A stretch of DNA of 64,000 nucleotides, from the NCBI GenBank assembly GCA_001647635.1, contig CP014761.1:3532762-3596761 (forward strand), given 5' to 3'. The notes beneath the pieces are model-generated. The model was not told the origin of the DNA and made no database searches. It worked only from the letters and a program-made list of their open reading frames with translations. Position 1 is the first letter of the stretch. Every line of letters starts with the position of its first letter. Positions 8,686 through 19,048 of this stretch are shown piece after piece. This DNA comes from Leifsonia xyli. GTDB taxonomy: Bacteria; Actinomycetota; Actinomycetes; Actinomycetales; Microbacteriaceae. The position numbers and the translations under genes are program-made.

Positions 8686-9896
8686 TCAGGGCAAGGGCCT
8701 GGACGCGGTCGGCTCCTTCTCGCGCGACCGCCCCGCGAGCGCCCGGTCGATCAGCGTGGTGGCGACCAGGGCCGACGCCACCAGCGCGATCCCGATCGTG
8801 ACGCCCACCAGCCCCAGGAACGGGGACGCAAGCGGCAGCAGCAGGACCAGGCCGATCGCGACGCCGGTCTTGAGCGGCCGGATGACGACCTCGTCCACCA
8901 GCGGCGCGTGCAGGATGTACAGCATCAGCAGGAAGACGGCCACGGGCACGGCGATCGCGTACTCGACCGCCGTCTCCGACGTGTGCGCGTCCGCCGCGCC
9001 CGCCTGCACCGCGACCTCGAGCCCCGCCCGAGCGCCGCGAGGGACGCGAAGACGAAGTAGTGCCCGTACCCCCAGTAGAACGACCTCCCACGCTTGCTGC
9101 TCAGCCCCTCGGCCGCCGGCTCCAGGAAGTACAGCCACCACAGCGCGAACAGCAACACCAGCCCGGCGGAGGCGATCCAGACCAGGGAGGCCGAGAATCC
9201 GCTCGTCGCCAGCGCCTGCTGGACGCCGACCGCCGACGCCGACACCGATTCTCCGAGCACGATGATCGTGAACAGCCCGTACCGCTCGGCGATGTGATGC
9301 GGGTGCCACGACGTCATCCCGGTCCGCTCCGCCCACAACGGCACCGCCAGCTCCAGCGCCACGCCGACGGGGAAGAGCCAGACCGCGCTGTGCGGGGGGA
9401 GGAACCCCCACGCCACCCACAGCACCTGCACCACCGCGATGCCGCCCGCATAGCGGAACGCCGTGCGCCGCCCGGCCGGGTCCTCGATGCCCGCGCGGAG
9501 CCACTGCCCGACCAGCGCCAGCCGCATGATCAGGTAGCCGACGATGATCGCCGTGAAGTTCTCCTCGTCGAACGCCGCGGGCACGCCCGCGGCCAGCACC
9601 AGCACGCCGCCCATCTGCACGAGCGTCATCAGCCGGTACGGCACGTCATCGGTGTCGTAGGCCGAGGCGAACCAGGTGAAGTTCATCCACGCCCACCAGA
9701 TCGCGAAGAACACCATGAGGTAGAAGGGCAGTCGTTCGAGCACCTGGCCCGCCTCGCTCGCATGTGCCAGCTGTCCGGCGACCTGGGCGATGGCCACGAC
9801 GAACGTCAGGTCGAAGAGCAGCTCCAGGGGACTGGAGACGCGGTGCCGCTCGTCGGTGGAACGCCCGGTCATCGGGATGCGGAACGCACTGGTCAT
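8686..9896 (-). CDS. LtrA-like low-temperature-requirement membrane protein (frameshifted as written)
   Basis: A multi-spanning membrane protein of the LtrA family, about 403 residues when one base is restored. The N-terminal part has SSPLELLFDLTFVVAIAQVA, the family hallmark, then FFAIWWAWMNFTWFASAYDTDD and the HHIAERYGLFTIIVLGES loop. The frame breaks around 9022-9032 after YGHYFVFASLAALG and continues one frame over with AGLEVAVQAG and the last hydrophobic helices. Restoring one base in the G/C run repairs it. The start at 9896 is preferred because TATGCT lies seven bases upstream. LtrA was named from a cold-growth phenotype; its molecular function is unknown. Confidence 0.82.
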
Positions 9897-9914
9897 GTGC
9901 GCCAGCATAGGAGG

Positions 9915-10331
9915 ATGCGCCGTCGTGCCGTGCTGCCCATCCTGACCGCCGTGTATCTGCTCGCGGTCGCGGTGATCACACTGGATCCGCGGCCACCGGC
10001 TCCGGCAGGAAACCCGCTGCTGCGCGCCCTGCTGCGGGCGGTGTCGTCGCTGCCCGGGTTCGGCTGGGTGGACTACGACGTGGCGGAGTTCACGGTGAAC
10101 ATCCTGCTGTTCGTCCCGATGGGGGTGCTGTTCACCCTGCTGCTCGGCGCCTGGCGGTGGTGGCTTGTCGTCGGCATCGGCGTCGTCGCGACCCTGGTCA
10201 TCGAGTTCGTGCAGCTCTTCCTCCCCGCGCGGGTGAGCGATCCGCGCGACCTGGCGGCCAACACGCTCGGGACGCTGCTCGGCGTCGCGGTCGTCGTCCT
10301 CGGTCGTAGGGTGGCCGCGTGGAGACGGTGA
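9915..10331 (+). CDS. VanZ-like membrane protein
   Basis: A 138-residue protein with about four membrane helices and the VanZ fold signature. This includes a first helix ending in TLDPRPP, DVAEFTVNILLFVPMGVL in the middle, and ATLVIEFVQLFLPARVSDPRDLAANTLGTLLG, which carries the conserved Glu/Gln and the D-x-x-D-x-x-x-N motif. VanZ of enterococci raises teicoplanin resistance, but most chromosomal homologues have no known role and no van genes are present here. The start ATG 9915 is abutted directly by AGGAGG. Its last 13 bases overlap the next gene. Confidence 0.85.
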   Translation: MRRRAVLPILTAVYLLAVAVITLDPRPPAPAGNPLLRALLRAVSSLPGFGWVDYDVAEFTVNILLFVPMGVLFTLLLGAWRWWLVVGIGVVATLVIEFVQLFLPARVSDPRDLAANTLGTLLGVAVVVLGRRVAAWRR

Positions 10332-11086
10332 CCAAGGAGCGGGAGGACGCGCCCGCGCGCTTCTTCGAGGCGGAGGCCGCGGGGCTCGAATGGCTCGCCG
10401 CGGCGGAGCCCGAAGGCGGTGCCCGCGTCGTGCGCGTCGCCTCGGTGGGGCCCGGCTGGATCGAGCTGGAGCGCATCCACGCGGCGCGGCCGACCCGGGA
10501 GGCGGCGCGGTCGTTCGGGGCGGCGCTCGCCGCGACGCACGCGGCAGGCGCGTCGGCCTTCGGCGCCCCGCCCGAGGGATGGGACGGCCCGCTGTTCATC
10601 GGCCGGCGCCCGCTGCCGGTCGCCCACGAGACGAGCTGGGGACGCTTCTACGCGCGCGACCGCGTCCTCCCGTACCTCGACATCGCGGTGGAGGCGGGCA
10701 CCGTCACCTCGGCGCAGCTGCCGGTGATCCGCCAGGCGGTCGACCGCGTGGACGCGGGGGAGTTCGACGACGACGAGCCGCCCGCGCGCCTCCACGGCGA
10801 CCTCTGGAACGGCAACCTGCTGTGGGATGCGCGGGGCGCCGTGCTCATCGACCCCGCGGCGCACGGCGGCCACCGGGAGACCGACCTCGCGATGCTGGCG
10901 CTGTTCGGCGCGCCGTTCCTGGACGACATCGCCGCCGGATACGAGGGCGCCCGGCCGCTTCGCACGGGCTGGCGCGACCGCATCCCGCTGCACCAGCTCC
11001 ACCCGCTGGCGGTGCACGCGGCCGGCCATGGACCGTCGTACGGGCACGCGCTCGCCGACGCCGCGCGGGCGACCCTCGCCCTCTGA
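10319..11086 (+). CDS. Fructosamine kinase / aminoglycoside phosphotransferase-like kinase
   Basis: A 255-residue kinase of the fructosamine-3-kinase branch of the APH fold. It has the catalytic loop ARLHGDLWNGNLLW (HGD-x4-N intact), the metal-binding IDPAAHGGHRETDLAML and the C-terminal YAR/HQLHPLAVH segment. Family members phosphorylate ketosamines to release sugars from glycated amines. GTG 10319 overlaps the end of the VanZ gene by 13 bases, suggesting translational coupling. All catalytic residues are present, unlike the degenerate kinase-like gene at 42761-43834. Confidence 0.87.
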   Translation: METVTKEREDAPARFFEAEAAGLEWLAAAEPEGGARVVRVASVGPGWIELERIHAARPTREAARSFGAALAATHAAGASAFGAPPEGWDGPLFIGRRPLPVAHETSWGRFYARDRVLPYLDIAVEAGTVTSAQLPVIRQAVDRVDAGEFDDDEPPARLHGDLWNGNLLWDARGAVLIDPAAHGGHRETDLAMLALFGAPFLDDIAAGYEGARPLRTGWRDRIPLHQLHPLAVHAAGHGPSYGHALADAARATLAL

Positions 11087-11381
11087 CGGCCGCCGACTGG
11101 TAGGATTGACGAGGTCGGCCGTGCGCCGACATTCCAACTCAATACCGAGAAGGAACCCGGAGCAGGCTGGCAGGAGCTGGTCCTCGGTGGTGGTATCCGG
11201 ATGCGAGACAGTGCTGAAGAGGCGTCGCAACCGTGTATTTCTACTGATGGCCAGACGGGCTCAGCCCACGCACCCGCATGGGATGCCGCGTACACAGAAC
11301 GTGTCGAACTGCCTGTTCCTGCTCCTTGGATGAAGTCGCGTCCACACGGGACCGCGACGTTAAACAAAGGAGACAGACCTC
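11087..11381 (+). promoter_or_regulatory. pnp promoter and long 5' leader
   Basis: An extended -10 (TGG then TAGGAT, 11101-11106) is followed by about 270 bases of untranslated leader. The leader begins with a small hairpin (11114-11119 paired with 11125-11130) and ends with an AAAGGAGAC ribosome-binding site. pnp leaders elsewhere are targets of PNPase/RNase autoregulation; such a role is inferred from position and length. Confidence 0.5.
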
Positions 11382-13670
<2,289 letters not shown>

Positions 13671-13685
13671 CGCTCTCGCACCACG

Positions 13686-13719
13686 AAGGCCGCGTCGACT
13701 CCCGGGTCGGCGCGGCTTT
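13686..13719. terminator. Bidirectional terminator between pnp and the Lrp gene
   Basis: An imperfect GC-rich inverted repeat (AAGGCCGCG... with ...CGCGGCTT) lies in the 55-base gap between convergent genes and ends in a short T run on the plus strand. Confidence 0.75.
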
Positions 13720-13725
13720 CGCGTC

Positions 13726-14190
13726 TTAAGCGTCGCGCGTGAGGAGCGGTCGCAGGCGGTAGGGGATGAGCTCGCCCATGTCGAGCGAGGTCTCGGCCCG
13801 GTCGACGCCCTCCGTGGACTGGATGATTCCGGTGATCCGGAACAGGTCCTCCGCATCCACGCACACCACCCGCAGCAGTAGGTCGGACGGGCCGGAGAGC
13901 CCGTGCGCCTGCACGATCTCGGGGATCGCGGCCAGGCTCTCCACGACCTCCGCCAGCCGCTGCTGCTGCACGTGCACGTTGACGAAGGCCGCCAGCGGGT
14001 ACCCCGCCAGCCGTGCCGAGATCCGGCGTTCGAACGACAGGAAGGCGCCGCTCCGCTCCAGCTCGGCGACGCGCGCCTGCACGGTGTTCCGGCTGAGTCC
14101 GAGGCGGTCGGCGAGCGACACGTTGGTCGATCGCGGGTCGTCCGCGAGCGCCAGGAGGATGCGTCGGTCGGTCTTGTCGAAGCTGCGCAT
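13726..14190 (-). CDS. Lrp/AsnC-family transcriptional regulator
   Basis: A 154-residue Lrp-type regulator. The N-terminal winged helix-turn-helix (FDKTDRRILLALADDPRSTN..LADRLGLSRNTVQARV) is followed by the RAM/AsnC ligand-binding domain (VNVHVQQQRLAEVVESLA...YDLLLRV-like strand, TSLDMGELIPYRLRPLL). Start MRSFDK at 14190 has TACTTT seven bases upstream, a leaderless-type promoter. It is divergent from a three-gene 2-oxoacid dehydrogenase operon. Lrp/BkdR proteins elsewhere activate branched-chain ketoacid dehydrogenase operons in response to branched-chain amino acids, so that role is the obvious inference. Confidence 0.92.
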   Translation of the reverse strand: MRSFDKTDRRILLALADDPRSTNVSLADRLGLSRNTVQARVAELERSGAFLSFERRISARLAGYPLAAFVNVHVQQQRLAEVVESLAAIPEIVQAHGLSGPSDLLLRVVCVDAEDLFRITGIIQSTEGVDRAETSLDMGELIPYRLRPLLTRDA

Positions 14191-14197
14191 AGTGTGA

Positions 14198-14203
14198 AAA
14201 GTA
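14198..14203 (-). promoter_or_regulatory. Leaderless -10 box of the Lrp-type gene
   Basis: TACTTT on the minus strand ends seven bases before ATG 14190, with no ribosome-binding site between. Confidence 0.45.
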
Positions 14204-14219
14204 GCAGGTGTTGATGTCG

Positions 14220-14239
14220 GTGCATAGTGCATCCTGCAC
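14220..14239. promoter_or_regulatory. Candidate Lrp-type operator
   Basis: GTGCA (14220-14224) and TGCAC (14235-14239) form an inverted repeat enclosing the shorter palindrome TGCA-TAG-TGCA (14221-14231). It lies in the 182-bp region between the Lrp-type regulator and the dehydrogenase operon. Binding is inferred. Confidence 0.35.
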
Positions 14240-14372
14240 GGCCGACACGCCGATGGTTGTGCGCGCTGATCCGGGAGCGTAGCCTTCCCTCAATTCCGGC
14301 AAGGAGGCCGGAAGCCGGTCGCGCGCGCCACAAGCTCGCCGTCCGGGCGCGAGAGTGAAGGTTGCGTGAACC

Positions 14373-15524
14373 GTGACGATCGACAATCAGCCCGCCACCC
14401 GTCGGAGTGGCTCCCACACGGATCTCGGGGGACTCGGCCTCGGCGTCATCGACGTCGTGAGTCTGCTGGACTCGGACGGCGTCCGCCACGAGGACGACCG
14501 CTACGACGCGTGGGTCTCGGACATCGGCACCGACCAGCTGCTCGCGCTCTACGAGGACATGCGCGTCATCCGGCGCATCGACGCCGAGGCGACCGCCCTG
14601 CAGCGTCAGGGCGAGCTGGGCCTCTGGCCCCCGCTGCTCGGCCAGGAGGCCGCCCAGATCGGCTCCGGACGTGCGCTGCGCTCCGACGACTTCGTCTTCT
14701 CCAGCTACCGCGAGCACGGCGTCGCCTACTGCCGCGGCGCCGGCCTCGTCGACCTGCTGCGCGTCTGGCGCGGCACGACGCAGAGCGGCTGGAACCCGTA
14801 CGACATCAACATGGCGACCCCTCAGGTCATCATCGGCGCGCAGACGCTGCACGCGACCGGGTACGCGCTGGGCATCCAGGCCGACGGCACGGACGCGGTC
14901 GCCGTGGCGTACTTCGGCGACGGAGCGACCAGCGAAGGGGACGTCAACGAGGCGCTGATCTTCGCGGCGACCTACGCCGCGCCGGTCGTCTTCTTCTGCC
15001 AGAACAACCAGTACGCGATCTCCGAGCCCGTCTCGCTGCAGGCGCAGCGTCCCATCGCCGACCGCGCGCCGGGCTTCGGGGTGCCGAGCGTCCGCGTCGA
15101 CGGCAACGACGTCCTCGCCGTGCTCGCCGTGACCCGTGCAGCGCTCGACCGCGCCCGCACCGGAGGCGGCCCGACCTTCATCGAGGCCGTCACCTACCGG
15201 ATGGGCCCGCACACGACCGCCGACGACCCCACCCGCTACCGCGACGCGTCCGAGCTCGACCAGTGGCGCGGCAAGGACCCGGTGACGCGCGTCGAGGCGT
15301 ACCTGAACGCCCAGGGCGCCCTCACCGACGAGCGGATGACCGCGATCCTCGCGAAGGCGGATGCCGTGGCCGCCGAGATGCGCGCGGGCATCACCTCGCT
15401 CGCCGACCCGGAGCCGCTGTCCGTCTTCGACAACGTCTACGCCGAGCCGCACACCGGCCTCGCACGCCAGCGGGACCACTACTCGCGGTACCTCCGCACG
15501 TTCGTGGGGAGCGACGGACGATGA
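14373..15524 (+). CDS. 2-oxoacid dehydrogenase E1 component, alpha subunit
   Basis: A 383-residue thiamin-diphosphate-dependent decarboxylase subunit (pyruvate or branched-chain 2-oxoacid dehydrogenase E1 alpha). The TPP-binding motif starts GDGATSEGDVNEAL at about residue 183 and ends in CQNNQYAIS. Upstream, LLGQEAAQIGSGRAL and SSYREHGVAYCRG are typical of E1 alpha. The phosphorylation-loop region YRMGPHTTADDPTRYR favours the branched-chain (BkdA) type. GTG 14373 is the start used. It is the first gene of an operon with E1 beta (4-bp overlap) and E2. Expected complex function is oxidative decarboxylation of 2-oxoacids to acyl-CoA; no E3 is present here. Confidence 0.92.
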   Translation: MTIDNQPATRRSGSHTDLGGLGLGVIDVVSLLDSDGVRHEDDRYDAWVSDIGTDQLLALYEDMRVIRRIDAEATALQRQGELGLWPPLLGQEAAQIGSGRALRSDDFVFSSYREHGVAYCRGAGLVDLLRVWRGTTQSGWNPYDINMATPQVIIGAQTLHATGYALGIQADGTDAVAVAYFGDGATSEGDVNEALIFAATYAAPVVFFCQNNQYAISEPVSLQAQRPIADRAPGFGVPSVRVDGNDVLAVLAVTRAALDRARTGGGPTFIEAVTYRMGPHTTADDPTRYRDASELDQWRGKDPVTRVEAYLNAQGALTDERMTAILAKADAVAAEMRAGITSLADPEPLSVFDNVYAEPHTGLARQRDHYSRYLRTFVGSDGR

Positions 15525-16531
15525 CCTCTCTCAGCATGGCCAAGGCGATCAACGCCGGCCTCCGCCGCTCGCTCGCCGCCGACGACCACGTCGTCCTGAT
15601 GGGCGAGGACATCGGAACCCTCGGCGGCGTGTTCCGCGTCACCGACGGCCTGCAGACCGAGTTCGGCCCGCGCCGGGTGATGGACTCGCCGCTCGCCGAG
15701 TCCGGCATCCTCGGCACGGCGGTCGGGATGGCGTACCGCGGCTACCGGCCGGTGGTCGAGATCCAGTTCGACGGCTTCATCTACCCGGCCTTCGACCAGA
15801 TCGTGAACCAGGTCGCGCGCATGCACTACCGGACCGGCGGCAACGTCCGGATGCCGATCGTCATCCGCGTCCCCTTCGCCGGCGGCATCGGCTCGGCCGA
15901 GCATCACTCCGACTCGCCCGAAGCGTACTTCGCCCACACGGCCGGCCTGCGCGTCGTCAGCCCGTCGGACCCGCAGGACGCCTTCACGCTCATCCAGCAG
16001 GCCATCGCCTCCGACGACCCGGTGCTGTTCTTCGAGCCGAAGCGCCGCTACCACGCCAAAGGCGAGGTGGATGAGGACGCCCCGCTCGCGGACGCCCGCC
16101 CGATGGGCACCGCACGCGTCGTGACGCAGGGCACCGATGTGACCCTGGTGACCTACGGCGGCCTGGTGCAGTTGGCGCGAGATGCCGCGGTCGCGGCGTC
16201 CGACGAGGGCGTCTCGGTCGAGGTCATCGACCTGCGCTCGCTGTCGCCGCTCGACCTGGACACGGTGGTCGCGTCGGTGAAGCGCACCGGCCGCCTCGTC
16301 GTCACCCACGAGGCCGCGCTGTCCGGCGGACTGGCGGCGGAGATCTCGGCGTCGATCACCGAGCGCTGCTTCTACCACCTGGAGCACGCGCCGGTCCGGA
16401 TCACCGGCCACGACATCCCGTACCCGCCCGCACGCCTGGAGTCGGCTCACCTGCCCGACCTGGACCGCATCCTCGACGGCATCGACCGCGCGATGGACCG
16501 GCCGAACTCGCTGAGCGGGGTGGAGGACTGA
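15521..16531 (+). CDS. 2-oxoacid dehydrogenase E1 component, beta subunit
   Basis: A 336-residue E1 beta subunit with an N-terminal transketolase-like pyrimidine-binding domain (MGEDIGTLGGVFRVTDGLQTEFGPRRV..SPLAESGILGTAVGMAYRGYRPV) and a C-terminal transketolase domain (VTLVTYGGLVQLARDAA, EVIDLRSLSPLDLDTVVASVKRTGRLVVTHEA). It starts with ATG overlapping the E1 alpha stop (ATGA) and ends one base into the E2 start codon, a fully coupled arrangement. It pairs with E1 alpha in an alpha2beta2 heterotetramer. SPLDLDTV and the ITG/DIPYPPARLE tail fit branched-chain type enzymes as well as PDH. Confidence 0.93.
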   Translation: MTSLSMAKAINAGLRRSLAADDHVVLMGEDIGTLGGVFRVTDGLQTEFGPRRVMDSPLAESGILGTAVGMAYRGYRPVVEIQFDGFIYPAFDQIVNQVARMHYRTGGNVRMPIVIRVPFAGGIGSAEHHSDSPEAYFAHTAGLRVVSPSDPQDAFTLIQQAIASDDPVLFFEPKRRYHAKGEVDEDAPLADARPMGTARVVTQGTDVTLVTYGGLVQLARDAAVAASDEGVSVEVIDLRSLSPLDLDTVVASVKRTGRLVVTHEAALSGGLAAEISASITERCFYHLEHAPVRITGHDIPYPPARLESAHLPDLDRILDGIDRAMDRPNSLSGVED

Positions 16532-17851
16532 TGGCGGTCAAGGAGTTCGCGCTGCCCGACCTCGGTGAGGGACTGACCGAGTCGGAGCTGGTCGCGTGGA
16601 AGGTGGCGGTCGGCGACACCGTGCAGCTCAACCAGATCATCGCGGAGGTCGAGACGGCCAAGGCGCTCGTCGAGCTGCCGGCACCGTACGACGGTAAGGT
16701 GTCGCGGCTGTTCGTCGAGCCGGGCGTGACGGTGGCGGTAGGGGAGCCGCTGGTCGCGTTCGAGGTGGAGGGGCGGACCCCGGGACGGCGACCGAGTCGC
16801 CTGCGCCGGAGGCCGCGGAGGACCGGGTGGCGGACAGCCGTCCGGCGGACGCCCCGGAGCCGACGCTGGTCGGGTACGGCGCGCGGCCGGATGCGGCGAG
16901 CCGCCCGGCGCGGCGTGCGCGGCCGGGGCTGGTGGCATCGGGAGTGGGCGGTGGGGCCGCGTCGTCCGTCGCGTCTGCCACCGCGCTGGCCGAGCGGCCG
17001 CGGGCGACGCCGCCCGTGCGGAAGCTAGCGCGCGAGCTGGGCGTGGATCTCGCATCCATCGCCGGCTCGGGCGACCGCGGACTGATCACCCGCGCCGATG
17101 TGCAGTCGTCCGCCCAGGGCGGCTCCGCACCGACCACGCCGTCCGCCGGGGTGCGCGAGACGCGCATCCCGATCCGCGGCGTGCGCAAGGCGACCGCGGA
17201 GGCGATGGTCCGCAGCGCGTTCGGCGCGCCGCAGGCGACCGTCTTCCTCACGGTGGATGTGACGCCGACGACCGAGCTGACCGCCCGCTTGCGCGCGCGT
17301 CCCGAGTTCGCCGAGGTGCGTCCCGGGCTGCTCGCGGTGGTCGCGAAGGCGCTTACTCTCGCCGTCCGCCGGACGCCCGAGGTCAACTCCCGCTGGGACG
17401 ACGCGGCGAACGAGATCGTGCAGGCGGAATACGTCCACCTCGGAATCGCCGCCGCCACCCGCGCGGCCTGATGGTGCCGGTCATCCGGGACGCCGACGCC
17501 CTGTCGCTCGCCGACCTCGCCGGCGCGATCCGGCTGCTCGCCGAGACCGCCCGGGCCGGCCGCACCGCGCCGGCCGACCTCAGCGGCGGAACCATCACGA
17601 TCACCAACGTCGGCGTGTTCGGCGTGGACATCGGGACGCCCATCCTCACCCCCGGCGAGGCGGCGATCCTCGCGGTCGGAGCCGTGCGCAGGCAGCCGTG
17701 GGAGCACCAGGGCGGCATCGCCCTCCGCGACGTGCTCACCCTGGCGCTCACCTTCGACCACCGGATCGTCGACGGCGAGCAGGCCTCCCGCTTCCTCGCC
17801 GACGTCGGCCGCATCCTCTCCGACCCCGCCTCCGTCCTCACCATGGTCTGA
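16531..17851 (+). CDS. Dihydrolipoamide acyltransferase (E2) of 2-oxoacid dehydrogenase, two frameshifts as written
   Basis: The N-terminal lipoyl domain is clear (DLGEGLTESELVAWKVAVGDTV..EVETAKALVELPAPYDG, lipoyl Lys at about 45). It is followed by a linker, the E3/E1-binding PSBD (TPPVRKLARELGVDLASIAGSG) and the catalytic acyltransferase domain ending in LTFDHRIVDGEQASRFL, which carries the catalytic His and Asp. The frame breaks near 16771-16780, just after the lipoyl domain, and again near 17456-17460, where a CCC run precedes GCGCGGCCTG. Adding one base at each site gives a continuous 440-residue E2. It is the third gene of the E1 alpha/E1 beta operon, starting at ATG 16531. Confidence 0.88.
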
Positions 17852-17863
17852 CCCGCTCTGCGT

Positions 17864-18033
17864 GACGCAACACGCCGCGCTCGCCCCGCGCCGCACGGCG
17901 CGTCGCGTCAACCACACGCATCCATGGGTCGCAACGCGCCGTCACGGCGCCCGCGTAACGGCGCGTTGCGTCCCACAGACGAAGGACTGGTCCCGACTCG
18001 CCGTTATGCGCGCCAGCGTAACGGCGTGTTGGA
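17864..18033. repeat. Cluster of 5-6 short alternating-orientation repeats
   Basis: The 199-bp gap between the convergent E2 and dapD genes is filled with variants of an 18-bp unit around CGCAACGCGCCGTTACG. Copies lie near 17864-17877 (+), 17895-17911 (-), 17928-17946 (+), 17955-17972 (-), 17999-18012 (+, partial) and 18016-18033 (-). The two central copies pair into a near-perfect stem. No ORF is supported here. Confidence 0.7.
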
Positions 18034-18050
18034 ACCGGTAGGCGCCGCAG

Positions 18051-19031
18051 CTACGCGTGCAGCGCGGCGTTCAGCTCCACGCCGACGCCCGCGCGGCGCA
18101 GCACCTCGACGGCGCCGGTCAGCGAGTTGCGGCGGAACAGCAGCCCCGGCTGACCAGAGAGCTCGGCCGCCTTGACCGTCTGCGGGCGCCCGTCGGCGGT
18201 CGGCGCCTCGCCGACGAGCACGACCTTGGTCCCTGCGGTCACATACAGGCCGGCCTCGACGACCGAGTCGTCGCCGATCGAGATGCCGATGCCCGAGTTC
18301 GCGCCGAGCAGCGCGCGCTCGCCGATCGAGACGCGGTGCGTCCCGCCGCCCGACAGGGTCCCCATGATGGATGCGCCGCCGCCGATGTCCGACCCGTCGC
18401 CCACGACGACGCCCTGCGAGATGCGGCCCTCGACCATCGACGAGCCCAGCGTCCCGGCGTTGAAGTTCACGAAGCCCTCGTGCATGACCGTCGTGCCCGG
18501 CGCGAGGTGCGCGCCCAGGCGGACGCGGGAGGCGTCGGCGATGCGGACGCGGTCCGGCGTGACGTAGTCGAGCAGCCGCGGGAACTTGTCCACGCCCGAG
18601 ACCTGGATGCCCGCCCGCTGCAGCCGCGGACGCAGCCGGTCGAGGTCGGCGGGATTGACCGGGCCCGCGTTGGTCCACGCCACGTTCGGCAGGTGGGCGA
18701 AGATGCCATCCAGTGACAGCCCGTTGGGCTGCACGAGCAGGTGCGAGAGCAGGTGAAGGCGCAGGTAGGCGTCCGGCGTCGAGGCAGGAGGCGCATCCAG
18801 GTCGATCTCGACCGTGACGATGTCGATGCGGACGGCGCGGCGCGGGTCCTCGCCCGCGAGCTCCTCGAACTCGGCCGGGGCGATCCAGCGGTCGCGGCCG
18901 GCGGGCAGCGTCCCGAGCCGGGGCGACGGGTACCAGGTGTCGAGCACCGTGCCGTCGGCCGCGACGGTGGCGAGGCCGTAGCCCCAGGCGGAGCGGGGCG
19001 CGGCGGAACTGTCAGGCACGTCTGAAGGCAT
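18051..19031 (-). CDS. dapD: 2,3,4,5-tetrahydropyridine-2,6-dicarboxylate N-succinyltransferase
   Basis: A 326-residue DapD of the actinobacterial type, catalysing the succinyl-CoA-dependent step of lysine/meso-diaminopimelate synthesis. The N-terminal domain ([22 protein letters not shown]) is followed by a left-handed beta-helix with hexapeptide repeats ([52 protein letters not shown]). An [19 protein letters not shown] tail closes the protein. It is divergent from dapE, the next-but-one step of the same pathway, with start codons only 17 bp apart and overlapping -10 boxes. Confidence 0.96.
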   Translation of the reverse strand: MPSDVPDSSAAPRSAWGYGLATVAADGTVLDTWYPSPRLGTLPAGRDRWIAPAEFEELAGEDPRRAVRIDIVTVEIDLDAPPASTPDAYLRLHLLSHLLVQPNGLSLDGIFAHLPNVAWTNAGPVNPADLDRLRPRLQRAGIQVSGVDKFPRLLDYVTPDRVRIADASRVRLGAHLAPGTTVMHEGFVNFNAGTLGSSMVEGRISQGVVVGDGSDIGGGASIMGTLSGGGTHRVSIGERALLGANSGIGISIGDDSVVEAGLYVTAGTKVVLVGEAPTADGRPQTVKAAELSGQPGLLFRRNSLTGAVEVLRRAGVGVELNAALHA

Positions 19032-19048
19032 GCCCCTAGGTTAGTAGG
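19032..19048. promoter_or_regulatory. Shared divergent leaderless promoter of dapD and dapE
   Basis: TAGGTT on the plus strand (19037-19042) ends six bases before dapE GTG 19049. TAACCT on the minus strand (19043-19038) ends six bases before dapD ATG 19031. The two -10 boxes overlap by five bases and the geometry is symmetric. -35 regions would lie inside the opposite coding sequences. Confidence 0.6.

Noticed and set aside
9915..10331. Glycopeptide-resistance gene
   Set aside because: VanZ-like proteins are widespread without van operons, and no vanHAX-type genes are nearby.
17864..18033. CRISPR array
   Set aside because: The units alternate in orientation, have no constant-length spacers and there are no cas genes; they are palindromic intergenic repeats.
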